This document shows, piece after piece, positions 34,720 through 45,606 of a stretch of 64,000 nt of DNA. The position numbers and the translations under genes were made by a program. The stretch is from Panax quinquefolius (lineage: Eukaryota > Streptophyta > Magnoliopsida > Apiales > Araliaceae): positions 682,001-746,000 of the forward strand of contig JAINUW010000512.1 of NCBI GenBank assembly GCA_020205615.1. The letters run 5' to 3'. The notes under the pieces are model-generated. The model was not told the DNA's origin and did not search any database. It saw only the letters and a list, made by a program, of their open reading frames with translations. The number at the start of each line of letters is the position of its first letter. Position 1 is the stretch's first letter.

Positions 34720-37162
34720 TGTGAGACCCCAAATTTTATCAATAAAGATTTAAATTTTGTTGAAATAATTTTTAATATTATGGTGTGAATTTGAAATAAT
34801 ATTATAGTTATGGGTAGTATTTATAAATTTTGCAAAGTATGCAAGTGGTTATATTATATTCGATTGGTGGGGAATATTCGGTTTAGCGAGGAATATTCAT
34901 TATAACTACTCAATCGTTGGTGGACTTAATAATGTAATTATTATCGGATTGAGAAAGCGACAAAAATATTTTATTGAAATAACGGCGGAAGTTTTACCAT
35001 TGATATTGTTGAACTACTCGGTAGTAAAGTAAAGAATACGATGTCTGGTCGCATAAGAGTAATAGCACTGCGGTATTGATTATTGATGCTTATGTGAGAA
35101 GTCACTCGGTTTGATTCCATTATTGTCGATTAATAATATGAATTATTATAGCAATAATGACGTTTTTTTTTATTCAGTATTATTAACGTAATAAGCGAAA
35201 CATTTTTTTTATATAAAGCAGAATACTTTATTAAAGTTATTCTATAAATAGAATATATTATATTTTATTATGCATAGTTTTGCATAGTATTTTGCGATAG
35301 TGTTGCATAGTGTTTGCATAGTAAAATGTTTTTATATAAATAGAATATATGATATTTTATTTAAAAGATTTTGCTTTAAATATAGGTAATCGATTAAAGT
35401 AAATCAATCTGACGGACCGTTTCATGGATTAATTACTTATGCATTCTATTTTCCTATATAAATAAGCTCATTCCTTCATTATTTTCTTACGAATTCTTTG
35501 AAACTAGAGAGAGAAATTATAGAGAGAAGCTTATAGAGAGAAAATCTATAGAGAGAAAGAAGAAGAGTATTACGGTACTTCACTACTTTGATATCCAAGT
35601 GTCTTTTACGGTAAGGATATTATTTGTTGTACCCGTGTAAAGGGTGTTATTCTTTCTTATTCACGAAGAGAACTTACATTATTCCATTCATTATTATTCG
35701 CATTGGAATAACTTTTGTAAAAAGTGGCATACCCTATACATAACCTCAGATACGCTGGCGATACCCTATACTTGGTGAAATCTTTATATTATTCCATTCT
35801 TATTATTCATTGGAATAACCTATATACTGTGGAATCCCCTATACTTGGTAATTTTCTTTCATTATTCAATTCTTTATTATTACATTTGGAATATCACATG
35901 CGTGTGTTTTACGGACTGGTTCCATTGTTTATTATTCCGCATTTATTATTACATTTGGAATATCACATGCGTGTGTTTTATGGGACTGGTTCCATTGTTT
36001 ATTATTGGCATTTATTATTACATTGGATCATCCCGCTTGATTGTGAATTTCACCGACCGGTTCCGATTATTATTATTACATTGGAATAACACGTCTACGC
36101 CAAGCACCGCATATACGTGGTGATTTCTTTTGTTATTCCATTCTTTATTATACCTAGTTGGTTAAAACTTTGACTTCTATACTCCATGAAATTAGTAGAA
36201 TATCCTCGATATTTGCGTTTCATCCGAAGATCTTTTCATGGAAATATTCTTAGAGCATTCTTGAATTTTACTCAAAAAGTATCGTGTTGATAACTTGGGC
36301 GTTATTGGTTCTTGGATAAATTAATTCTTGAACTTGTTTTATTGAATTATTATGTCATTGTCATCATCCTCATGTTATATTATGTTGAAAGTTATCTATG
36401 TCTTATATGCGTAGATGAACTTGGTATGATTATGATGGGATCATTCGGTATAATCATGACTTCTTTATAAATGATGTGACAAAAGTCCAAATTGGCTTCA
36501 TGTAATGCGATGATGGATAGTTTTTTGGTATGATTATGATTGGGGTGATTAAGATATAGTCATGACCATTGATAATTTGATGAAAATCCTCGACCGCCAG
36601 TAGTACGAGAGATGATTAGATATTGTGGTTTATTCATTAAACCGAGTCTTAGTGATAAAATTTATGAAAACCTTTTTAAAACCTAAAAGATAGTAGACTT
36701 TATTTTCTCTTGACTCTTTTAATGGATTGCATATATCACTGCCGATTAAACCTGGTTGTCATTGTATTTTATCGGTTTAACATTGTTGAAGACTATTGAT
36801 AATTTATTCGCATTATCTTAGTCATAATATTTCTATCGTCTTTAGTTGAGCTCACCCTTTCTTTCTTTATTCTCTTGAGGAAATGAGAATATAAATTTGG
36901 GGACGAGTTGGGGAAGCAGTGATGGTCCGAAGATAAGATTAGTAGTTCTCACTATTACGTGAAATAGTGTGATAATAATTGTAATGAGGACTCTTGAGTA
37001 TGGATATTGTCTAAATGACAATATTCCTATTAGAACTCTCGGTTTATGTATTGTCGTATATTCTACGACGGTTGTATAATTAAGTTTGTATTTGGATTTA
37101 CGTCACGTACGTAAGTGGCGACCCAAGATGGGTGGACGTATACCTAATTTGGGGGGCGTCGA
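34720..37162 (+). repeat. LTR-H, 3' LTR of element 2, next to the RRM gene
   Basis: Starts TGTGAGACCCC and ends ..GGGGGGCGTCGA, followed by the TAACT duplication. TATA box TATATAAATA at 35455-35464. Colinear with LTR-G, with many small insertions and deletions. Transcription from this LTR would run toward the RRM gene. Confidence 0.9.
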
Positions 37163-37167
37163 TAACT
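37163..37167. other. Target site duplication TAACT, right copy
   Basis: Identical to 29169-29173; marks the right edge of element 2. Confidence 0.85.
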
Positions 37168-37395
37168 CATTTTGTAAACGAGTCAAGATTTTTGGTAAGT
37201 AGAGGTTCAAGAATGATCCAAAGTGAATCGGACGCAAAATTATAAAAATTCCTTATTAAATTCGAGGTCAATTTTTTCGAATTTAGCCGAATTTGAGCGA
37301 GTGTTCGTTGCTCGTCCTATTAGAAAATGAGTTGAAAAGGTGATTTTTTTGTGCGGAATGGACAGAGTTATTTTTAATCGTGAAATAACGCTTCC

Positions 37396-37406
37396 TATAT
37401 ATATAA
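37396..37406 (+). promoter_or_regulatory. Candidate TATA box of the RRM gene
   Basis: TATATATATAA lies about 480 bases before the start codon and is followed by a GAGAGAAAGAGAGA leader-like stretch (about 37488-37502). If used, the 5' UTR would have to be spliced, because a 16-fold ATG repeat lies between it and the start codon. A start downstream of that repeat, near 37750, is the alternative. Confidence 0.35.
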
Positions 37407-37666
37407 CCTATAACCTATTTTACAGATGGGGATTACTTGTCGCACCCAAGAAGCTGATCGGCGCCTGGAGAGACATCGAGAGTAGATAGAGAGAAAGAGA
37501 GATCTGCGTGCGTATTAGGTATTTCTTAATCGGAAATAATCGAATCGAAGGTCAGTGAGCGTAATTTTAGTATGAATTATTTTTGGTTTTTTTCGTTGAA
37601 ATCTTTTTATTAGACTTAAAAACATTGGTCAGAAAATTCGAGGCAATGGTGAGTTTGTTCTGGTAT

Positions 37667-37714
<48 letters not shown>
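37667..37714 (+). repeat. (ATG)16 microsatellite upstream of the RRM gene
   Basis: Sixteen perfect ATG triplets, ending 170 bases before the start codon and out of frame with it. Likely within the promoter or a 5' UTR intron. A possible acceptor (TGTGTGCAG) follows at about 37750-37758. Confidence 0.95.
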
Positions 37715-37717
<3 letters not shown>

Positions 37718-37884
37718 GTTGTTGTGTGTGAGAAAGAGGTGTGTCTATTGTGTGCAGGCGTCAGAGTGGTCGAGTGTGAGAGATTTGTTGTGGAGAGAGA
37801 GGTGAGATCGCGAGAGCTAAGAGCGAAGAGGAGAGAGAACTTTAGTGTTTCTCTGTGCGATTTCCTAATTTGGTCTTTTCAATT

Positions 37885-40800
37885 ATGTCGGAAAGAAAGC
37901 TTGTTGTAAGTTTCTCCGCCTTTCATATTTCGTACCTTGAATTTGTTGTATATTTGTAGAATTTGTTACTTTCCATGGCTTATAATGTGCTTGTATATAT
38001 TAGGTTTTAGGTATTCCATGGGAAATTGATACGGATGGATTGAGGGATTATATGAGCAAATTCGGGGAGTTGGATGACTGTATTGTTATGAAGGTAGACA
38101 TGTTATTTTCTACGAGTTTTCTGATTTTTATCTGTTATGATTATCTGAAGAGTGTTTCGTATTGCTAACACATATGGTGGAAGGTTATACTGACTATTAC
38201 TCATGTTGATTTTGACAGATTGCTTAGAAGTTTTTATTGTTAGTTTGTTCCACTGTCGAGAATTGTCATGTCATGGCAACTTTGATATTGTATTCATGAA
38301 AGTGTGGTCCTCCATCTGTGTCTGAAGGCAATTCAAAAATTAGAGATACATTTGTTAAACCAAGACATTAGCTAGAAATATATAGTAATGGTGGCGTGAT
38401 TATAATCAATCAACTAACAATGAAGTAATGCATGTTAGGAACTTCACGTCACTTTATAGTTTAAAAAGAAAAGTACATCTCTAATGGGAGCTGTCGTTTA
38501 CACTCCTAAATTAACCTCACTTTCATTTTACAAATTTAAACAATTAGCACAGTAGTAAGCAAGGATCGATCCCACAGAGAGTGATTTGTTTTATATTTAT
38601 CCTATGATTTCTAATGAAAAGGGGATTTTGAATTAATTAATTAAATTAACAAGAATAAACTAATAAGAATAAACAATGAATAAAAAGCTTCAGTTCTTCA
38701 GTTCAGTATCACCTTTTTACAATAATAGATTAATCAAGTGTAACATTATTTACCCTTCAATGAAACTAATAGCCCTAGGTAACAACAAGTTCTGCTTCCC
38801 GAAACTCCCCTTAGATTGTCACTCAATGAAATAAGCTCTTCACAAGATTCTAACAATTATATAACCTAAAATAAGCTCTCTAGATTTAATATAATAGCAG
38901 CATTAAGAACTAGGGAATTCGACTATTCCAAGCAACAAACACATAAGCTCGGATTATTTAACTTGTCTTCTGATAATCATAACAATACTTAAAAGCTTGT
39001 TCACAATCAGATATTACTAATTACTACTTGTGATTAGAAACAATATCAATTACACGTAATATTATTCCTTGATCTAGCATATGATATTTGTTAACCAACT
39101 CAATCCTGCAGAAATCAAATCAGTTAAGCCAAATAGCATTCAGAAATTAAATCAGATTATCAAGAATGAATTTCACGTGAGAAGGAATAAATAATGAATA
39201 CTCAATTAACCATTAATTATAAATAAGGTTCAACATCCCTTAGAACTGAATAAAAAGAACTTAGTTCATGTCTTCAATCCTCCAATGTTGTAGATGAGAG
39301 AATGTAGTATATGATTGAATGAATAAAACCCTGACTCTCATCCTCTATTTATAGTGCTAGACAAAGTCCTAAATCCTATAGGAAGTAGAAATCCAAATCC
39401 TAAAAGGAATTACAAATCATAACTAGTTTCCATAAAGAAATAGAATCCAATTTGGAAATAAATCTTAGTCTAAAGATATCCTAATTCTAATAGAAATATC
39501 AATCCAATTTCATGTAGAAGTTTGCCAAAATCTGCATTTAGAAACTTTCCAAACATCCAAGATTTCCCAATTTTCCCGCGCCAAATTACCATGTAATTTC
39601 CATTCTCTTTGCGATGTCCTTTGGTAAAATAATCATAACTTTTGATCCTGGAGGAGTTACGGGGCCTGCTACCTATCAAAACGAAGATATCGACGAGATC
39701 TACAACTTTCATGCTTTGAGAATTGACAGATTCTGGTTGTATCAAGGTCGAAATCAGACTCCAAGTGACTGCAGTGTAAATTGCACCTTCCAAACTTTGA
39801 GGTTCAACGTCCGTTTAGTAAAAAGATCATAACTTTTTCATATGAACTCCGATTGGGACGGTTCAAAATGTTCTGGAAAGCTAAAGAAGAGCTCTACAAT
39901 AAAATTCAAGTCCCAAGCCTAGACCATACATCCAACTTAATGCTAAAAACCCTGCAATTTTCTCTTTTTCCTCATTTCAGCTCCAATTCATCCTGAAATC
40001 ATTAAACACCTTAATAAACTTATATACGCATGAAACATGCAATAAAACTGATTATAATGGAATCAAAATAAATGAGTATTATGCACTCATCAACTATAAA
40101 AAAAATGAAAATGAATCTCTAGTTTAGGAACGTGGGTTTATCATGCCATGAAATGTTAACTAATGGTTTACGTACTCTATATGAACATACGGAGTGTAAA
40201 TATACAGACACATGGGGATCCCAAAACAACTTAGTGTTGATAAATAAAATGGTGAAATAACTAAATTACCAGTCTTTACCATTAATAAAATTGTTAAATG
40301 ACAATGTTGTAATTAATCAAATGCATTTGCCACAACCATGTTATCCCCTAATATATACGCAGCGGATCCAGTCCGGACGCCCGGACTGGAGTAAAAGACG
40401 GACCAATTTTTTTTTTGGTTTTTTTGCTTTATTTTTTTAAAACAACTAAAAAAAATAATTAATATTTTATGGAACTGAATTTTTTTTATAATACAATGTT
40501 TTGGGGGTGATTTGAATACCTATACCAAAAATTGTAGTATATATATATATATACCACCATGTTTTGTTATATGTACCCAAATCACCCCAAAACACTTTAT
40601 TATGAAAAAATTTCAATTCCATAAAATATTAAATATTTTTTTTTTTAGTTGTTTAAAAAAAAAAAAAAAAAAAAAAAAGTCCGAAGGATAAAATAGGCGT
40701 ATTTTCTGGATCTATATATATATATATATATATATGTCTCATTTGTATTCTGAAAATATTACCAATACTAAATAATACTAAGGAGGAGTATTTCTGGATG

Positions 40801-43800
40801 TGGTTATTTATGCTGTCGTCTTGCTTCTGCTCGATATGAATTGTTTTTACTTGTTATGTTTTGAGTTTTGTCTTGCAAACTCATTTGCACTAAATACTAA
40901 CTCTTTACTGCTCACACTGTAAATCTCACTCTTTGTTTCTGAAATTAAACATGACAAGCACCCTGATGAGTACCTTTCTTCATTTACTTCTTGTGCTTAA
41001 TTATACTATATGCAGAAATTTGGATAATTAAAACTTATGAAAAGAGAACAAAAGAAACAACCTGGGTAAAAGGATGTAATGCCTTGATGTTTTTCCTCTT
41101 ATCCTCTTTGTTTTCATGTGGTTTCCTTTTGGGAGGACTTCTTTCCCTCCAGAGGCGTTTTAAGTTCTCGTTCTCAATAATATATTCTTCTTTTTATCTA
41201 TGGAAAAAGGGTTATGAACTGGAATCAACACGAGATATAGTTGAATGTGTTTAAGCTTATTATCCATACATGGAATGCACTATATTCCCAACCTATCATA
41301 TTTTCTTTGTTCAATTTTATTTCATGAGATGATTGCGCTGCCGGTAGTATTTGTTATGGTCTTGATGAAAAAGTATTTTAATCTGTGTCTCACTATGCAT
41401 ATATAAAAATACATATTTGGTTGATTTTTTTTAGGATTAGAATACTAGTAAGGTCTTCTTATTTGCTTTTATGAATTTAGGAGCGGTCCACTGGTCGTTC
41501 TCGTGGGTTTGGATATGTAACGTTTGCCACAGTGGAGGATGCTAAGGTGCATATCATCTTATACATCAATATACTTGATTCTTCTTTCTTTTAAATTTTG
41601 TTTATTTTCCAAATGTTGCTTTGAGTTTATAACCTCTATTTTACCTGATACCAATTTTGGATCTGCTATAACTTTTATTTTTGATAATTAGATCCTTGTG
41701 ATTTATATATTTCATATAAATAGTATGATGATATCTCATTCTTTTGTCGTCTCCACCCTACAGAATGTACTGTCAAGTGAGCATTTCCTTGGCAATAGGA
41801 TCCTTGAAGTAAAAGTAGCTACACCAAAGGTTTTGTTCTTTAATTTGTTCAAATCTACCATTTCATCTTTCAAAATCTTTATCTTGCTGACCCTTTTTCT
41901 TTTATATGAGTTTATTTTATCTGGTTTGTAGAAAGTTTGCAACTATTTGTCAGGTCCTGGATGGTTACCTGACTTAAGATTAAGAGAGATATAGGAACAG
42001 AAAGAGATAGAATAGAGAGAAACCAGAGAAATTAGGGAGGGAGAAGGAGAACTATGTTTTACACTGAGTTCATGAGGGAGAGAGAGAAATAGATGGAAAA
42101 GGAGAAGCAGTTGAAAGCTTCATTCCTCAATTCATTTCACAATTCATATATTCAATACTTGGGGAATATCTACCCTTTACACATATATATAGCTATCAAA
42201 TGCTTAAAAGTAAATCCTTCTAACCATCACTACTATCCTTATCTTCACCCACATGCTAACCAATTACCCACGTGCTCACATGTGCATCCAAAATAAACTA
42301 ATTCTTGAATATACTAATTACCCTTCCTTCCCAGTTTGCCCTTTCCTGACACTTTATACTTATGTATTTCAAATTCATCTTGAACTATATATATTTTTTC
42401 CACAGGAGGAGATGCGAGCACCATTGAAGAAAATCACCAGGATATTTGTGGCTCGGATCCCCCCATCTGTGATAGAAGCCACATTCAGGAGGTTAGTACA
42501 GCTGAGTTTAGAAGAAGAAAACCTATAAAGAATTATAGTTTGGACTGCATGATCATCAGTGAATCTTTTACTAGTTCATAAATCTATAATATTTTGTCGA
42601 GGTGATCATTTTTCATGGGGCGATAATGAGGCTTGAACTGATAATATGTTTTCTCTTTTTCTTGCAGTTATTTTGAGAAATATGGTGAAATAATGGATTT
42701 ATACATGCCAAAGGTTTCTCTCTCCGTTTAGATATAAAAACATTCATTGATTCCATGCATGTGGTAATTTGTAGATCTCATATAATATTATATTCCTGCT
42801 TAATTATTACTACTATTTATATTTTGCAGGATCCTAGTACCAAAGGGCACCGTGGAATTGGGTTTATAACTTTTGCAAATGCAGGTGATTGTTTTAATTT
42901 TTGCTCTTTGCAGTATTAGTGTGTCCTAAAATACTTAACTCAGTGGTTTTATCTAATAGAAGGATGTTATTAATAGCCTGCCTCCTTAGTGTGTTATTAA
43001 CTTCTATAAAACATAATGAAAATTCGTGATTGTTTTTGTGTAGAAGTATACATAATTAAAAAGGTAGATGTGTGTACACTATGATCATAATATATTTGTG
43101 TATTTATATATATATGTATACATATGTGGGATAACATGGTTGTGGCAACATCCCAAAACAATGTAGTTTTGGGAATTTCATTAATGTCAGTTTTGACATT
43201 TCACCCTTCATTAGCCGAAACTAAAGTGTTTAGGCCATTGCTGCATTTTAATTTTCCTATTTCCATCTTCGTCACTTTCATTTTCTTCCAAGTTTTATAT
43301 CCTGATATTAATTGTCGCAATCACAGAATCAGTGGATGATTTGATGGCTGAAACCCATGAATTAGGAGGTTCTACTATAGTTGTTGACCGAGCAACACCG
43401 AAGGCAAGCTACAAGTTACAACATCAATTTTCACTTTGTAGCGTACATTAGTTTTCTTTTGAGTTAAAGCTTCTGATTTGTTTTTAATTTTTGTCCTTTA
43501 GGAAAATGTGTAATATAATTCTATATATAATTGTTTGTGATAACTTCTAACAATATATTGGTGTCAAGTGTTACTTCTAGTGTTTACTCGAGTTTTGAAA
43601 TCTGTTTGTAGGAGGACGACTTCAGACCAGTTAGTCGAATGCAGCACAGTGGATATGGTGCTTATAATGCTTATATTACTGCAACAACTAGATATGCAGC
43701 GTTAGGTGCTCCTACCATGTATGATCATCCCGGCGCTATGTATGGAAGTAAGTTTATTTATGGTGTACACGTGCAAATTTAAGGAATATTGTTAAGCACA

Positions 43801-44487
43801 CATTTTATTAACATTCTGGTTAAATAGGAGAGGAATACACTTTTGGGATGGGCAAAAAGATATTTGTTGGCAGGCTTCCTCAGGAGGCAAGTGTTCAAGA
43901 TCTTCGCCAGTATTTTGGTAGATTTGGCCGTATCTTAGATGTTTATATTCCCAAGGTACTTTAGCTGCACTGTAATGATATGAAACAGAAATGGATCTTA
44001 CTTGTGAAAAAAAACAAATAAGCTAAGGAAATGGATTCATGATAATATGTAATTGTGTATTGATCTAGGATCCCAAAAGAACTGGCCACAGGGGTTTTGG
44101 ATTTGTAACCTTTGCTGAAGATGGGGTTGCTGATCGCGTGTCTCGAAGGTCGCATGAGATTTGCGGACAACAGGTAATGAGTGAATATTTGACTGCTTCA
44201 CTACCTTCTTTATCCGTGTCAGGTTGATATAAAATATTAGAGGAAATTTTACTGGAATTATTTTCCTGTTCACATTATTATTTTGTGCCCAGAACTTGTG
44301 TTTGTCTAAGCCAAGTGGCCCATAGATCAAATAGGATGGGAATTAGTTTAGAGGGGTGGCCGAAAATGTTATCATTGTGCCTCAAGTTTCTATAAGCTTA
44401 AACCTGGTGGTATGAATACAAACAGGTTTCACCTAAAGAAATGCCTTGAATGTAAAGGAAGTGTTTGCTTGAGACTGCATTTTTCTG

Positions 44488-44524
<37 letters not shown>

Positions 44525-45606
44525 ATTTGTAAACTAGACATTAAGTTTTCCACCAGTCAAAGGGAGTATCTGCCTAATTGTTTAACTATCTGTGTAAAAT
44601 GATCCAGCTTTATTTTTTCTTCCCCCTTTCTGCACTTCATCCAGAATTGGGCCTCCACCTTGCTCTTTGAAGTGTCCTGTTTTTCTTGAGCATTTTGGGA
44701 CACACACGTGCTATATATATATATATATATATATATGTAAATAAAATTTGTGAACTAGAATTAAGTTTTCACCAGTCAAAGGGAGTTTCTGCTTAATTGT
44801 TTAGCTGTCTGTGTAAGATGATCCAGCTTTTTTTTCCCTTCCCCCTTTCTGCACTTTATCCAGACTTGGGCCTCCACCTTACTCTTTGATATGAAGTGTC
44901 CTGTTTTTCTTGAGCATTTTGGGACACAAGTGCTCGATGGAATGATAACTTTACACATGTTTTTCGTTGTTTCCATCAACTACATGATTTTCATTCCATA
45001 GTTTTCCCATGAACTTCTGATTTGCAGGCTCACAGTTGATGTGCAAGTCATATCCCCCTTGTACAAGTTTTAGAAAATGTGAGAATTTACTGCCAAACAA
45101 GAGTGCTATGAGTAGTATTCTGAGTTCTTTGTTTCCATAATTACTGGCATTGCAGGTTGCAATTGATTCAGCTACACCTGTTGACGATGCTGGTCCTAGT
45201 GGAAACTTCATCATGGATGAAGCTGAACCATTTATGGGTTATGGTGGTCCCATGCGTACCTATGGCAGGATGTATGGAAGCTTGGATTTTAATGACGTGA
45301 GTATAAAATTGGTAATTCAAAAAATATTAAATAATTCAATTCTGCAAATTGAGAAAATTTGTGATTGTAATCCTTTTAACCAAATTATAACTTAATAATA
45401 GGAGATTTCTTCTTACCAATGCAGCCAATCAGTTGGGCTTTTCTTAAAAATGGTTCAATCTGGATAGATGATATACTTCTTAATTCCCCACAATAAACAT
45501 TAATGTCTGCTGTTGTGATCATTCATTTTCTGTTTTGCAGTGGGGTAGTTATGGCATGGGTAGGGGAAGGCCATCACGAGCAGATATAAGGTATAGGCCG
45601 TACTAG
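37885..45606 (+). CDS. hnRNP A/B-type RNA-binding protein with three RRM domains
   Basis: Thirteen coding exons: 37885-37905, 38004-38093, 41481-41546, 41764-41829, 42406-42491, 42668-42713, 42830-42884, 43327-43403, 43612-43747, 43828-43955, 44069-44173, 45156-45296, 45541-45606. They join into 360 residues ending at TAG with no internal stop. RRM1 spans about 4-80 (LVVLGI, RGFGYVTF 45-52). RRM2 spans about 93-168 (IFVARI 94-99, HRGIGFITF 132-140). RRM3 spans about 225-300 (IFVGRL 226-231, HRGFGFVTF 264-272). The tail is Gly/Tyr/Arg/Met-rich. Such proteins bind nuclear or shuttling mRNA; the targets here cannot be told. The ATG is chosen because MSERKLVVLGIPW leads straight into RNP2. Intron 8 has a GC donor; the rest are GT-AG. 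Intron 2 is 3.4 kb and loaded with insertions. Confidence 0.93.
38480..40092 (-). mobile_element. LTR-like insertion (about 1.6 kb) in RRM gene intron 2
   Basis: Read on minus it begins TGATGAGTGCATAATACTC at 40092. It carries a TATA-type TATAAATAGAGG (near 39350) and, near its end, CTCTCTGTGGGATCGATCC, a signature shared with the insertion at 48286-49684 (CTCGTGGGAACGATACTC). Two such copies with promoter-like interiors and no coding region suggest solo LTRs or a non-autonomous element. I could not fix the left end or a target duplication; the family is not identified. Confidence 0.5.
40363..40712. mobile_element. Foldback MITE in RRM gene intron 2
   Basis: About 350 bp with long inverted arms. 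Left: GGATCCAG.., TTTTAAAACAACTAAAAAAA, AATATTTTATGGAACTGAA, TTGGGGGTGATTTG. Right: CAAATCACCCCAAAACA, TTTCAATTCCATAAAATATT, TTTTTAGTTGTTTAAAA, ..CTGGATC. A TA-rich centre (40533-40553) forms the loop. Flanked by TA-rich DNA (left AATATATA, right a TA run), which fits a TA target site. It has no coding capacity. Confidence 0.8.
41948..42351. mobile_element. Solo LTR, 404 bp, in RRM gene intron 4
   Basis: The segment starts TGTCAGG and ends CCTGACA, perfect 7-base inverted ends of the TG..CA type. It contains purine-rich AGAGAGATAG-type DNA and a TATATATA stretch. The flanks (ACTATTT left, ACTTTAT right) are only an imperfect duplication. The strand of origin is not determined. It lies well clear of exons 4 and 5. 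Confidence 0.6.
44487..44933. repeat. Tandem duplication of about 223 bp in RRM gene intron 11
   Basis: Two copies, 44487-44709 and 44710-44933, each opening with a (TA)n run, then AAATAAAATTTGT.AACTAGA, GGGCCTCCACCTT and CTTGAGCATTTTGGGACACA. They differ by a modest number of substitutions and small gaps. Confidence 0.85.

Larger units (their letters stand above)
29174..37162 (+). mobile_element. Element 2: structurally complete non-autonomous Tekay-like gypsy element
   Basis: 7,989 bp with a perfect 5-bp TAACT target duplication. Parts: LTR-G (29174-31567), primer site (31570-31594), gag tail and protease remnant (31800-32830), non-coding region, four-unit 57-bp array (34130-34395), polypurine tract (34708-34719), LTR-H (34720-37162). 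The internal region is only 3.15 kb and lacks RT, RNase H and integrase, as in elements 1 and 3. It is the only family-1 copy here with both LTRs whole and flanks readable. Its 3' end lies 722 bases before the RRM gene's start codon, in the same orientation. Confidence 0.9.

Noticed and set aside
36097..37162. Possibility that LTR-H is a solo LTR
   Set aside because: It has a polypurine tract on its left and shares the TAACT duplication with LTR-G, so it is the 3' LTR of a complete element.
37583..37909. 108-codon plus-strand ORF with 16 Met in a row
   Set aside because: It is the ATG microsatellite plus flanks and runs out of frame with the RRM gene past its first donor site.
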